A stretch of DNA of 64,000 nucleotides from JALYTZ01 sp036559125 (GTDB lineage Bacteria; Vulcanimicrobiota; Vulcanimicrobiia; Vulcanimicrobiales; Vulcanimicrobiaceae), in contig DATBTT010000056.1 in the NCBI GenBank assembly GCA_036559125.1, positions 1 through 64,000 on the forward strand, written 5' to 3'. Under the pieces are notes generated by a model. The model made no database searches and was not told the origin of the DNA. It saw only the letters and a list, made by a program, of their open reading frames with translations. Below are positions 8,583 through 17,665 of the stretch, in pieces. The stretch's first letter is position 1; every line of letters starts with the position of its first letter. The position numbers and the translations under genes are program-made.

Positions 8583-9029
8583 ATGCAACGACTTTTCAGC
8601 CACGTCGATCTTCGGGTTCGCGATGGGGCGCGCGCTCTTGCGTTCTACGATGCACTCCTTGCCGAGTTCGACTTCGTACGCGTAACGGAATTCCCGTTCA
8701 CCGAAGCGGAGCCGACCTGGCGCCGTCAGAACTGGCGCGCGAATGACGAGTTTTTTGGCTTTATCATAGATTCCGCTTTCGTGCCGAACGCCAACCGGGT
8801 CGCGTTTCACGCAACCAGCCGCGAACAGGTCGATCGAGTCACCGTCGCCGTGCGACGCGCGAACGCAAACGAGGTCGACGGGCCAATGGAATACGACGGC
8901 TACTACGCCACGTTCTTTGAGGATCCTGACGGAAATCGACTCGAAGTATGCTATCTGACCAAGCACGGAGGCCTCTGCGGCGGGGCTACTTCGCGTGCGC
9001 GTCCAGGGGCTGGAACGCGCGATGGCTAA
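8583..9029 (+). CDS. VOC (glyoxalase/bleomycin-resistance fold) protein
   Basis: A 148-residue single VOC domain. The first metal ligand region is FSHVDLRVRD and the last is the usual DPDGNRLEVCY; GPMEYDGYYATFFEDPDG is typical of small uncharacterised VOC proteins. The ATG at 8583 is chosen because the domain begins right there; the open frame runs back through the minisatellite only by chance. The substrate is unknown. The last 20 residues are Gly/Arg-rich and do not belong to the domain. Confidence 0.82.
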   Translation: MQRLFSHVDLRVRDGARALAFYDALLAEFDFVRVTEFPFTEAEPTWRRQNWRANDEFFGFIIDSAFVPNANRVAFHATSREQVDRVTVAVRRANANEVDGPMEYDGYYATFFEDPDGNRLEVCYLTKHGGLCGGATSRARPGAGTRDG

Positions 9030-9041
9030 CCGCGGTCTTCC

Positions 9042-10202
9042 ATGCTTGCCTCAATCGAGATTCCGCAGGACGAGCTCGTACGCGTACGGCGCCACTTTCA
9101 CATGCATCCCGAGCTTTCCATGGTTGAGTTCGAGACCGCCGCATACATCGAGCGCGAGCTGCGCGCGCTGAATTTGGATGCTATTCGTACGGGCGTCGGT
9201 AAGACCGGTATTCTAGGCACGCTCAAGGGCGGCAAGCCCGGGCCCGTGACGCTGTTGCGTGCGGATATCGACGCGTTGCCGGTCGCCGAAGTAAGCGACG
9301 TCGACTACAAATCCACGAAGAACGGCGTAATGCACGCCTGCGGTCACGACGCGCACATCGCGATCTTGCTGTGCGCCGCGAGGGAACTCGCGCGCCGGCG
9401 GGATGAAGTACCGGGGACTCTGGTCTTTTGCTTTCAACCCGGTGAAGAGGGTTACGCAGGCAACAAACTGATGATCGAAGACGGTGCGCTCGAGAATCCG
9501 CATGTCGATCGCGTCTTTGCCTTACACGTCTTTAGCGGACTCGACGTGGGAAAGATCGGCGTGCGCGACGGCGCGTTCTTTGCCTCGTCGGACGAGTTTC
9601 ATCTGACGATTCGCGGCAAAGGCGGCCACGGCGCGATGCCCGAGCGCGCGATCGACCCGATCGTTGCCGGCGCGCAATTCGTCACGATGCTGCAGACGGT
9701 CGTCAGCCGCGAGATCGCTCCGAAAGATCCGGCCGTATTCACGGTAGGAAAGTTTCACAGCGGTTCGACGTTCAATGTGATTCCGACCGAAGCGGAGATG
9801 GAAGGCACCGTGCGTTCGTTCGATAAGGAGGTGCGGACGTCGATGCCCGAACGCATGGAGCGCATCCTTAAAGGGCTATCGATCGCAATGCGCGTCGAAT
9901 TCGAAATGCGGTATCGCATGGGCTATCCGCCGACGGTGAACGATCCGATGATGAACGGTGTGGTGCGCGCCGTTGGTCGCGACGTGCTCGGGGCCGATAA
10001 CGTCGTGGATCCGCACGACATCGTGATGTGGGCCGAAGACATGTCGTACATGATGGAAGAGCGCCCTGGAGCATATTTCGTCGTCGGCGCGCGGGGCACC
10101 GAACTCGGCACGCAACCGCAACACAGTGCCCGCTACGACATCGACGAGCGCGCGCTAGCCGTCGGCTTCAAAATGATGGTGGGCCTAGGCTTACGCGGCT
10201 AG
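9042..10202 (+). CDS. M20-family N-acyl-amino-acid amidohydrolase
   Basis: A 386-residue metallo-hydrolase of the IAA-amino-acid hydrolase/hippuricase type. Metal ligands are visible in HACGHDAH (98-105) and QPGEEG, followed by the dimerisation lid domain beginning at GKGGHGAMPERAIDP, and a C-terminal histidine in QPQHSARYD. Such enzymes remove acyl groups from amino acids in the cytoplasm. It starts 12 bases after the VOC gene, so the two are probably co-transcribed. The exact acyl substrate is not predictable. Confidence 0.9.
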   Translation: MLASIEIPQDELVRVRRHFHMHPELSMVEFETAAYIERELRALNLDAIRTGVGKTGILGTLKGGKPGPVTLLRADIDALPVAEVSDVDYKSTKNGVMHACGHDAHIAILLCAARELARRRDEVPGTLVFCFQPGEEGYAGNKLMIEDGALENPHVDRVFALHVFSGLDVGKIGVRDGAFFASSDEFHLTIRGKGGHGAMPERAIDPIVAGAQFVTMLQTVVSREIAPKDPAVFTVGKFHSGSTFNVIPTEAEMEGTVRSFDKEVRTSMPERMERILKGLSIAMRVEFEMRYRMGYPPTVNDPMMNGVVRAVGRDVLGADNVVDPHDIVMWAEDMSYMMEERPGAYFVVGARGTELGTQPQHSARYDIDERALAVGFKMMVGLGLRG

Positions 10203-10227
10203 TTCGGGATAGGTGGCTGAGATATGG

Positions 10228-10446
10228 CTAGCTGCGTTTGTTGACGTCGTCGCGGATCGACTTGGCGGCCTTTTTCAGCAAGCCGCCGAGCTCGCCGATT
10301 GCGTCTTCGGCTTGCGCTTGCGTGCGGTCGAGCGCTTCGTGAAGGCGTGGCGAGAGTTGGTCGCGCCGCTCGTCGACCTTGTCGTTGAGTTGCTTACCGA
10401 GCTCTTGCGCCTTGCGTTTTGCTCGTTCCAGGAAATCGTCGTTCAT
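10228..10446 (-). CDS. Small charged helical protein, unknown function
   Basis: A 72-residue soluble protein rich in Lys, Arg, Asp and Glu with regular heptad-like spacing (FLERAKRKAQELGKQLNDKV), predicted to be amphipathic helix throughout. No cysteine or membrane segment. Its ATG overlaps the stop of the upstream gene as ATGA, which is strong evidence that it is translated. It resembles small stress or apolipoprotein-like helical proteins in composition only; I do not assign a family. Confidence 0.65.
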   Translation of the reverse strand: MNDDFLERAKRKAQELGKQLNDKVDERRDQLSPRLHEALDRTQAQAEDAIGELGGLLKKAAKSIRDDVNKRS

Positions 10447-10778
10447 CGTTCGTTTACCGTAAGGACCCAGCGGATCGCGCGCGCATACTGATCGAGTTCT
10501 TTGAGCGTGCGGCGCAACCGGCCGGCAGTGTTGTCGTTGCCATTGAGACTACTGCGCGGAGAGTCCAACTGTTTCGCATACGCCAGGGCGGCCTCGAGTT
10601 GCGACTCGAATCGTGGAAAGCGCGTTCGCAGCGTCGTCTCCGAGGCATCGGGAAGCCGGTCGATGACCGGCGGGGCGGGCACGCCGGCGTGATGCAGCGC
10701 GAACTCGAGTCGCGCGAGCGCATAATCGGCGCTCGTGCCGATGAATGAGGCCAGAAGCTGAACCAGCCGGACTTCCAT
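10443..10778 (-). CDS. Hypothetical protein
   Basis: About 111 residues from the ATG at 10778 (MEVRLVQLLASFIGTSADYALARLEF), mostly helical, with no recognised motif. The open frame extends to 11069, but that part lies opposite the FAD oxidoreductase gene and is not protein-like. It is linked to the small helical protein downstream by an ATGA overlap, so the two form a two-gene unit divergent from the oxidoreductase. Confidence 0.6.
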   Translation of the reverse strand: MEVRLVQLLASFIGTSADYALARLEFALHHAGVPAPPVIDRLPDASETTLRTRFPRFESQLEAALAYAKQLDSPRSSLNGNDNTAGRLRRTLKELDQYARAIRWVLTVNER

Positions 10779-10844
10779 CGTACGGGAGGGTTTTCCGGAC
10801 CCGGCGAATGCGTGCCTCTTTGCAAGGGGGCGAGGAGAAGCGGT

Positions 10845-12086
10845 TTGCATTCGGTGGGAGATTCGCGTCGTTACGTGATCGTCGGCAACGGTTTTGCCGG
10901 TACGACCGCCGCCGAACAATTGCGCAAGCACGACCCCTCCTGCTCGATCGCGCTGTTTGCCGACGAACCGTACACGCTGTACAACCGCATCGCACTTCCG
11001 CCATTGTTGCGCAAGCAAGTGGCCGAGCAGAAAGTCATCATCCGCAACGAGGCGTGGCACGAGCAGCACGGCATCGCGTTACATCTGCGCACGCGCGTCG
11101 ACCGCGTCGTGCCCGAAGAGCGCGTGGTCATGGTCGACGGCACCGCGCATCCCTACGACGCGCTACTTATCGCTACCGGCGGCCGTCCAAATCCACATCC
11201 GGCGCCGGGCTCCGACGGGTCCAACGTCTACAACTTTCAGTATATGGACGACACCAAGGCAATCTCGCTACAACTCGAGCAGGCCAAGGCAGCAGTTGCG
11301 ATCGGGGGATCGTTCATCGCGTACGAACTTGCCGAAGCGTTCGTTTCGCGCAAAGTGGAGACTCACTGGGTCATGCGCGGGCCCCGCGTGCTCCATCGCA
11401 TGCTCGACGAAGATGCCGGCGGACTAATCGACGCTGCGGCTCGCGCCGACGGCGTGTATCTGCACTACGAAGACGAGATCGCGGACTTCGTGCGCGACAA
11501 CGGCGTGGTTTCCAAGGTGCGCTTGAAAAGCGGCACGGAGATCGCGGCGCAATGTTACGGCGTCGGTCTTGGATTGACGATGAACACCGGCGTGGCCGAA
11601 GGTACGGGTATCGAAGTCAGCAAGAACGGCATTCTCTGCAACGACCGGTTGGAGACAAATATTCCCGGTATTTTCGCCGCGGGCGATATCGCCGATTTCT
11701 ACGACCCGATTTTAGAGATGCGCTATCGCATGGGAACCTGGAACAATGCCGGTGCCCACGGCAAGGTCGTCGCGATTAATATGGTAGGCGGCGACGAGAA
11801 GTATCACGACGTTCCCGAGTACTCGAGCCTGTTATTCAAGGGACAGACGATCACGCAATTCGGCCTTTCCCCCGAGTATCGACCGGATATCGAAACCGTG
11901 CATGCCGTCGACCGCGAAAAGAACTGGTATCGCGCGCTCTATTTTTGGGAGGACCGGCTCGTTGGCGGCCTCTTTCTCGGCAAAGGCAACCGCAGCGGCA
12001 AACGCAAGTATGTGGACACGATCAAGGGAAAGAAGCGCTTTCCGAAGCCCGAATGGCGCGAGATGCTCGACTGGACCCACGACTAG
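10845..12086 (+). CDS. FAD/NAD(P)-dependent oxidoreductase (ferredoxin/nitrite reductase type)
   Basis: About 413 residues. The N-terminal dinucleotide fold is YVIVGNGFAGTTAAE, an NAD-binding fold begins near AVAIGGSFIAYELAE, and the FAD site near the C-terminus is IPGIFAAGDIADFYD. This is the rubredoxin/ferredoxin reductase-like group that also includes the flavin part of NADH-nitrite reductase. A TTG at 10845 has GAGGAG eight bases upstream; a GTG at 10854 is the alternative. The electron acceptor is unknown and no ferredoxin gene is adjacent. Confidence 0.83.
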   Translation: MHSVGDSRRYVIVGNGFAGTTAAEQLRKHDPSCSIALFADEPYTLYNRIALPPLLRKQVAEQKVIIRNEAWHEQHGIALHLRTRVDRVVPEERVVMVDGTAHPYDALLIATGGRPNPHPAPGSDGSNVYNFQYMDDTKAISLQLEQAKAAVAIGGSFIAYELAEAFVSRKVETHWVMRGPRVLHRMLDEDAGGLIDAAARADGVYLHYEDEIADFVRDNGVVSKVRLKSGTEIAAQCYGVGLGLTMNTGVAEGTGIEVSKNGILCNDRLETNIPGIFAAGDIADFYDPILEMRYRMGTWNNAGAHGKVVAINMVGGDEKYHDVPEYSSLLFKGQTITQFGLSPEYRPDIETVHAVDREKNWYRALYFWEDRLVGGLFLGKGNRSGKRKYVDTIKGKKRFPKPEWREMLDWTHD

Positions 12087-12190
12087 GGGCGGTACATGGG
12101 CCGAAGTTCCCGAGGTGCCCTTTCGCATACCGTTTAAAGAGTAGCGGTTGAAGCGCTTGCTTCGGCCGGGATTTCTTCGAGGAGGTTTGC

Positions 12191-14950
12191 GTGTCCGAGG
12201 TAGTTCCTGCCGCGCGTCCACTACCGGCGGGTACGGTAACGTTCCTTTTTAGCGACATCGAAGGAAGCACGCAACGTTGGGAGACGCATCGCGACGCGAT
12301 GCGCGGCGCGCTTTCGTGGCACGACGCAATAATGCAAGCCGCAATCGAGCGGCACGCCGGCCAAGTTTTCAAGACCGTCGGCGACGCGTTTTGTGGCGTA
12401 TTTTCGCGCGCTCCCGATGCGGTGGCCGCCGCTCTGGACGCCGAACGCAGCATCGCCGCGCAAGATTTCAGCACGGTTGGCGGATTGCGCGTGCGAATCG
12501 CGCTCCATACCGGGCATGCTGAGGAGCGTAATGGCGATTACTTCGGTCCCGCGGTCAACCGCGTCGCGCGATTGCTTTCGATCGGTCACGGTGGTCAAGT
12601 CCTCGCGTCCGGCGTCACGACGGAACTCGCTCAGGACGAGATGCCGGCGCAAAGTTCGCTGCGCGATCTGGGTTTGCAACGTTTGCGCGACCTCACCTAT
12701 CCCGAACAAGTGTATCAGCTGTGCGCGCCGGATTTACCATCCGAGTTTCCGCCGCTACGCTCGCTCGATGAATTGCCGAACAACTTGCCGCTGCAAGTGA
12801 CCAGCTTCGTCGGCCGCGAACGCGAAGCCGAGACGTTGAAGGAACGATTGGCGAAGGCCCGCTTATTGACGCTCGTCGGCGCCGGCGGTATCGGGAAAAC
12901 GAGACTTTCCCTACAACTTGGGGCGGACGTGCTCGACGATTTCGAAGACGGCGTGTGGTTTGTCGAGCTGGCTGCCGTGCGAGACGCGCAGTCGCTTCCC
13001 GACGTAGTCGCATCCACGTTTAACGTCAGTCCGGGCGAGGGACGCACGTCGACCGACGCCGTGGTGAACTATTTAAAACGCAAAAAAGCTCTCGTAATCT
13101 TCGACAATTGCGAACATTTGGTGGAGGCGGCAGCTCACACGATCGATGCGATCATCCGCGGGTGCCCGCAGATCAAAGTGATCGCGAGTTCGAGGCAAGG
13201 GCTGGATATCGCCGGCGAAACCGTCCACCGGGTCACATCGTTAACGATTCCGGAGACCGGGCAGTCCGTCAAGGCGGAGCATGCGCTGGAATACGGCTCG
13301 ATCGCCCTGTTCGTCGATCGAGCGCAAGCGGCGAGCGACGGCTTTGCGCTGACGAACGAAAACGTGGAACACGTCGCGCGCATTTGCCGCCGTCTCGACG
13401 GGATCGCGCTGGCAATCGAGTTGGCCGCGTCGCGCGTCAAAGTGATGAACGTCGCGAGTCTCGCCGACCGTCTCAACGAGCGCTTTCGCATTCTAACCGG
13501 CGGGAGCCGGACCGCGCTTCCCCGCCAGCAAACCATGCGGGCGCTGATCGATTGGAGCTACGACCTGCTGGCGGAAAAGGAACGTGCGCTCTTCGAGCGA
13601 GTCTCGGTTTTTGCCGGTGGCTGGACGCTGGAGGCCGCCTCCTCCATCGCTACCGACGATCTCATCGAAGATTGGGAGGTGCTCGACATACTCTCAGCGC
13701 TGGTCGATAAATCGCTGGTCGCGGTCGATCTGAGCGGTCGCGAAGAGCGCTATCGCCTTCTCGAATCAACGCGTCAGTATGCGTTGGAGAAGCTCGAAGC
13801 GCTCGGCGAATTCGATCGGCTCGCGTTCCGCCATGCCGAATATTTTGCACGCGTGTGCGTTGAAACCGACCTCGCAAGCGCGAAGCGAGCGTTCTCCGCC
13901 CTAGCCGCTGTTGTCGAGCCGGAAATCGATAACGTCCGGGCCGCTCTCGTTTGGACGATCACCGAAAGACATGACGTGACGACGGGTTGCAGAATCGTGG
14001 GGGCTCTCGGACACTTTTGGCGCGATCTTTCAGCCGGTGAAGGTGAACGGTGGATCCGATCGGCTACCGAAGCCGCAACCGATGAGGTGCCCCCGGAAAT
14101 CCACGCGCGATTGCTTCTAGCGTTCGGCGAGGTGGACCCCACGGCCGATCCACGCGTTTTGGATGCCGCGTCGCGAGCGCGCGAAATGTACGCACAATTG
14201 GGGATGCGCCGCGAGGTTGCACTTGCAACGCGCATGGTCGGCTTCTACCACATCCGCAGAGATGAAAATGCCGAGGCATTGCCTCTTTTGAACGAGGCGC
14301 TTGCCGAATTTCGCGCGCTTGGCGACGAACGCTGGATTGGGCGCACGCAATCGGACATCGCTACGGCACTGTGGCTCACCGGCAACGTGCAGGAAGCGCG
14401 GGCGCTCTACGCTCAAGCCATGTCCGCCGCGCGAAGTTTCGGCGACAATCGCGAATTGACGCGAGCTACGTTGAACCTTGCAGAGAGCGAATTCGCGAAC
14501 AGCGAGCCGGAGGCCGCCCTCGCACGTGCGATGGAGGCCTCCACGAACGAAGGGGTCAACAGCCGGGCGATTCGCGCGAACGTGCTGTCCAACATCGCTG
14601 CATATCAGTTGTCTTTGGGAAGGTTTGACGAGGCGCGTACGAACGCCCGAGCGTCGTTGCTGGTAGCCCGCGAGCTCCAATCGTCGTCGTATACGTTTAT
14701 CAGCCTGCAGCACCTGGCGGGTTTCGCTGCGCGGCGAGGGGACAAACGGCGCAGCGCGCGCCTACTCGGATGGGTGAACGGCAGCTACGATGCACTCAAG
14801 GCGCAGCGCGAATGGACGGAGGCGCGAACCTACGAACAGACCATCGAAGTGCTGCACGGGCTAGCCTCACCGGAAGAACTGGCGATGTGGATGGCAGACG
14901 GCGCGACCATGACCGAAGAACAAGCCATCGAGGAGGGACTCGCGATCTAG
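12191..14950 (+). CDS. Class III nucleotidyl cyclase fused to an NB-ARC-like ATPase with helical repeats
   Basis: A 919-residue regulator. Residues 15-180 are a class III cyclase: metal aspartates D22 (FSDIEGST) and D65 (VGDAF), K61, and transition-state residues N123 and R127 in NRVARL, so it could be active. Residues 200-500 are an ATPase with Walker A at 230-237 (GAGGIGKT) and Walker B in LVIFDNCEHL. The remaining 400 residues are TPR-like helices. GAGGAGG lies a few bases before the GTG. Such proteins couple ligand or partner sensing to cyclic-nucleotide output or transcription; no DNA-binding domain is present here. The next gene begins one base after its stop. Confidence 0.88.
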   Translation: MSEVVPAARPLPAGTVTFLFSDIEGSTQRWETHRDAMRGALSWHDAIMQAAIERHAGQVFKTVGDAFCGVFSRAPDAVAAALDAERSIAAQDFSTVGGLRVRIALHTGHAEERNGDYFGPAVNRVARLLSIGHGGQVLASGVTTELAQDEMPAQSSLRDLGLQRLRDLTYPEQVYQLCAPDLPSEFPPLRSLDELPNNLPLQVTSFVGREREAETLKERLAKARLLTLVGAGGIGKTRLSLQLGADVLDDFEDGVWFVELAAVRDAQSLPDVVASTFNVSPGEGRTSTDAVVNYLKRKKALVIFDNCEHLVEAAAHTIDAIIRGCPQIKVIASSRQGLDIAGETVHRVTSLTIPETGQSVKAEHALEYGSIALFVDRAQAASDGFALTNENVEHVARICRRLDGIALAIELAASRVKVMNVASLADRLNERFRILTGGSRTALPRQQTMRALIDWSYDLLAEKERALFERVSVFAGGWTLEAASSIATDDLIEDWEVLDILSALVDKSLVAVDLSGREERYRLLESTRQYALEKLEALGEFDRLAFRHAEYFARVCVETDLASAKRAFSALAAVVEPEIDNVRAALVWTITERHDVTTGCRIVGALGHFWRDLSAGEGERWIRSATEAATDEVPPEIHARLLLAFGEVDPTADPRVLDAASRAREMYAQLGMRREVALATRMVGFYHIRRDENAEALPLLNEALAEFRALGDERWIGRTQSDIATALWLTGNVQEARALYAQAMSAARSFGDNRELTRATLNLAESEFANSEPEAALARAMEASTNEGVNSRAIRANVLSNIAAYQLSLGRFDEARTNARASLLVARELQSSSYTFISLQHLAGFAARRGDKRRSARLLGWVNGSYDALKAQREWTEARTYEQTIEVLHGLASPEELAMWMADGATMTEEQAIEEGLAI

Positions 14951-14951
14951 G

Positions 14952-15503
14952 ATGACGATCGAGTTGCTCAATTCCGCCGCCACCGTCGGCACGTTCGTCG
15001 TCATCGCAGCGAGCGCGATCGCGGCTCTGATTCAACTGCGGCACATGAGCGCCGGCAATCAACTCGATGCGATCCTTTCCTTGGAACGCGATTTTCGTGG
15101 GGAAGCTATTCAAAATGCGCTGCGCTACGTGCAGACGGAACTGCCCGAGAAGCTAAAGAGTCCGGCCTATCGTAGGGAACTGGAGATACGCGGTTTCATC
15201 GATTCGCGCGTGCACGTGGAGCTGGACGCCTGCAACTGGTTTAACACGATGGGCGGCCTGCTGAAAAATGGTCTCGTCTCCGAACGCACGTTCATGGATC
15301 TGTTCGGACGGCTCATCGTGTACTATTGGTTAGCCCTGTCGCCGGTCATTGCGCTCATGCGACGCGAGCGCGGGAGCGTGCAGTATCACGACTTTGAATA
15401 CCTCGCGGTTCGCGCAAAGCTCTGGCTCGCCCGCAACCCCGACGGCCGCTTTCCCGCCAACACCCCCCGCGAACAACTCCCCGACCCATTCATCGAAACG
15501 TGA
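14952..15503 (+). CDS. Hypothetical membrane-anchored protein (DUF4760-like)
   Basis: 183 residues with one N-terminal membrane helix (ATVGTFVVIAASAIAALI) and a helical cytoplasmic part holding an FxDSRVHVELDACNW-like block. It resembles small DUF4760-type proteins, but I am not certain. It follows the cyclase-ATPase gene by one base and is probably co-translated with it, so it may be its membrane partner. Confidence 0.6.
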   Translation: MTIELLNSAATVGTFVVIAASAIAALIQLRHMSAGNQLDAILSLERDFRGEAIQNALRYVQTELPEKLKSPAYRRELEIRGFIDSRVHVELDACNWFNTMGGLLKNGLVSERTFMDLFGRLIVYYWLALSPVIALMRRERGSVQYHDFEYLAVRAKLWLARNPDGRFPANTPREQLPDPFIET

Positions 15504-15510
15504 GCCCGTC

Positions 15511-15614
15511 CATCATCCCGAGCTCTAATCCCCGTCATCGAACTCTAACCCGTCATCGAACTCTAACCCCGTCATCGAACTCTAACCCCGTCATCCTGAG
15601 CTTGTCGAAGGGCG
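15511..15614. repeat. 18-20-base tandem array growing out of a dispersed palindromic repeat
   Basis: Three near-identical units CCGTCATCGAACTCTAAC follow a diverged copy (CATCATCCCGAGCTCTAATC) and end in a full repeat arm, GTCATCCTGAGCTTGTCGAA, at 15590-15614. The units share the GTCATC start with the arm, so the array looks like local amplification of a partial repeat. The stretch 15504-15640 holds nothing else. Confidence 0.85.
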
Positions 15615-15640
15615 GCCCTTGGACAATCCCCGGGTGACAG

Positions 15641-16993
15641 TTACAGAGTGACGGTTTTGCCGCGCTCGGCTACGTCGGATTGCCAGGCAAAACGGTCGCG
15701 GACGAGTTGTGCGAGCGCTTCGGCCGATGCGGGTTCGCCGTGAATCGCGTAGAAGCGCGGTTTGCTCGTGCACGTTGAGAGCCATTTCGCAAGCTCGTTG
15801 CGATCGGCGTGGGCGCTGTAGCCTTCGATCTGCACGACGTTCGCCGCGACATTGAGCGTGTCGCCGTAGATGCGGATGGTCTTGGCGCCATGCGTCATGT
15901 AGAATCCGAGCGTTCCGGCGCCTTGGTAGCCGACGAAGAGCACCGTCGCTTTAGGGTCGGGAATGTGGTTGTGCAAGTGGTGCAAAACGCGGCCGCCTGA
16001 AGCCATACCGCTTGCCGATACGATAATCTGCGGACCCTGCAGGGCGTTGATCGCTTTGGATTGATCGGTCGTCACGGCGACGGTGAGATTCATGCAGCCA
16101 AACGGCGTGCCGCTGGAATCGTTGGGGATCGGACGGTGCGCCTCCGGAAAGCGCTCGAAGAGCCGGTCAACCTTCGATGCCATTGGGCTGTCCAAAAACA
16201 CCGGCACGTTCGCGAGCGATGGCTCTTGGCGTTGAATCACGCCGATCGAGAGAAGAATGTCTTGCGAGCGCTCCACCGCGAATGCCGGAATGACGATAGC
16301 GCCGCCGCGTTTGACGCCGTCGACCAACACCTTGCGTAGCTGATCGAGGGCGTCGGGAGGGTGAACGCGATCGCCGTAGGTGGATTCGCATAACAGCGCG
16401 TCGACATCGCCGATCGGCGACGGGTCGTTGAGCAAGGCGCGTCCGTAACGACCGATGTCCCCGGAAATCAGCACGCGTTTGCCTTCGAGTTGCAGGACGA
16501 CGAATGCCGATCCTATGATGTGCGCCGCGTTGTGGAAGGTAGCGCTCGCGTCGCATACGGCGAAAGGAGTCTCGACCGGGACGGTGTGGACGAGTTTGAG
16601 CGCGGCAACGACGTTGGCCTCGTCGTAGAATGGCGGCGGTGCGTTTTTCTCGTGCTGGAACCCCCGCTGCGCGAAGTGTTGCTGCAGATGTGCGGCATCT
16701 TCGAGAACGATTTGCATCAGTGCCGCCGTGGCCGGCGTGCAGAATATCTTACCGGAAAATCCGTCCCGCACGAGTTTTGGGAGGTAGCCGACGTGATCGA
16801 TGTGACCGTGCGTGATGATGACGGCGTCGACGTCTTTCGGCTCGACCGGGAGGGGCACGCTGTTGAGCGCGGTGACGTCGGCCATGCCCTGAAAGAGGCC
16901 GCAATCGATGAAGATATGGTGTCCGTTGGTCGTGAGCAGATGCTTGCTGCCCGTGACGGTGCCGGCGGCGCCGACGAAAGTAAGTTCAGCCAC
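15641..16993 (-). CDS. Metallo-beta-lactamase/beta-CASP RNA-processing hydrolase
   Basis: A 450-residue protein with the metal motif THGHIDHVGY (H62-H67), ISGDIGRYGR, the beta-CASP block CESTYGDRVH and IVIPAFAVERSQ, and the C-terminal RMMBL-type GYSAHADRNEL and IHGEPASAEALA. This is the CPSF-like beta-CASP group, expected to be an RNA endonuclease or exonuclease in the cytoplasm. The GTG start overlaps the upstream LOG-like stop by eight bases (GTGGCTGA). Its exact RNA target is unknown. Confidence 0.9.
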   Translation of the reverse strand: MAELTFVGAAGTVTGSKHLLTTNGHHIFIDCGLFQGMADVTALNSVPLPVEPKDVDAVIITHGHIDHVGYLPKLVRDGFSGKIFCTPATAALMQIVLEDAAHLQQHFAQRGFQHEKNAPPPFYDEANVVAALKLVHTVPVETPFAVCDASATFHNAAHIIGSAFVVLQLEGKRVLISGDIGRYGRALLNDPSPIGDVDALLCESTYGDRVHPPDALDQLRKVLVDGVKRGGAIVIPAFAVERSQDILLSIGVIQRQEPSLANVPVFLDSPMASKVDRLFERFPEAHRPIPNDSSGTPFGCMNLTVAVTTDQSKAINALQGPQIIVSASGMASGGRVLHHLHNHIPDPKATVLFVGYQGAGTLGFYMTHGAKTIRIYGDTLNVAANVVQIEGYSAHADRNELAKWLSTCTSKPRFYAIHGEPASAEALAQLVRDRFAWQSDVAERGKTVTL

Positions 16994-17603
16994 GAGTCTC
17001 CTGCGTGATGCGGCGCGCCTCGGGCGCGGGAGTGATATCCCGATCGTACGCCTGCGCGCTCGGAATCGGGGCCGAGAGATACGTTTCCAGACATCGGTCG
17101 ACCAGCGCTTCAGGATCGTCGTCGGTCAGAATGATCGAGCCCGTTTCTTTGCGCACCATTTTCGAAATCCCGAGAAATTCGTTGGAGATGCCGCCCGAAT
17201 TGGTGAGTATGCCGATCAGTTTACCTTCGTCGTAGGCGATGCAAAACTCGCCCAGCGTTCCGCTGCGACCGCCAACGAAAAGCACGAAATCGGAACTATG
17301 AATGTTGTGCGTCTCGCGCCCCATCAACCCGGAGCCCGTAAAAACCATCGCGGTATACGGTTCGAGCGGCGAATTGTAGACGTTGACGTGCTCTTCTTGC
17401 GAGAGCGCCGGCGAGACGCCCAGGCGGACGCCGCCCCCTTCGCACGCCCCAAGGACGGCGGCATGCGGCAGGCCGGGGCAAGCGCCGGTTACGATCGTGC
17501 AGTCGCGTTCGGCGATTCGCCGGCCGAGCCGGTGCGCGAGCGCCAGTTCGGCTTCCGAAATTTCGCCTCCGGCCGATCCCATGACGCCGATTTGAATTTT
17601 CAT
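16986..17603 (-). CDS. LOG-family protein (TIGR00725-like Rossmann nucleotide-binding)
   Basis: About 205 residues from the ATG at 17603 (MKIQIGVMGSAGGEISE). The PGGxGTxxE-type motif of the LOG family appears as GGRSGTLGEFCIAYDEGK. LOG proteins are phosphoribohydrolases acting on nucleoside monophosphates; the TIGR00725 branch has also been linked to molybdenum-cofactor carriers, so the substrate is open. The frame continues upstream to 17891, but that part is antisense to the M14-type peptidase and is not protein-like. Coupled to the beta-CASP gene. Confidence 0.82.
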   Translation of the reverse strand: MKIQIGVMGSAGGEISEAELALAHRLGRRIAERDCTIVTGACPGLPHAAVLGACEGGGVRLGVSPALSQEEHVNVYNSPLEPYTAMVFTGSGLMGRETHNIHSSDFVLFVGGRSGTLGEFCIAYDEGKLIGILTNSGGISNEFLGISKMVRKETGSIILTDDDPEALVDRCLETYLSAPIPSAQAYDRDITPAPEARRITQETRG

Positions 17604-17665
17604 GTGCTCTTCTCGTAGGGCATACAGAAAGGAACAAGCGTGAAAAGCTTCGTAGGCGGATTCGA

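Noticed and set aside
10781..11069. N-terminal extension of the hypothetical gene at 10443-10778
   Set aside because: It is antisense to the FAD oxidoreductase, and its composition is not protein-like.
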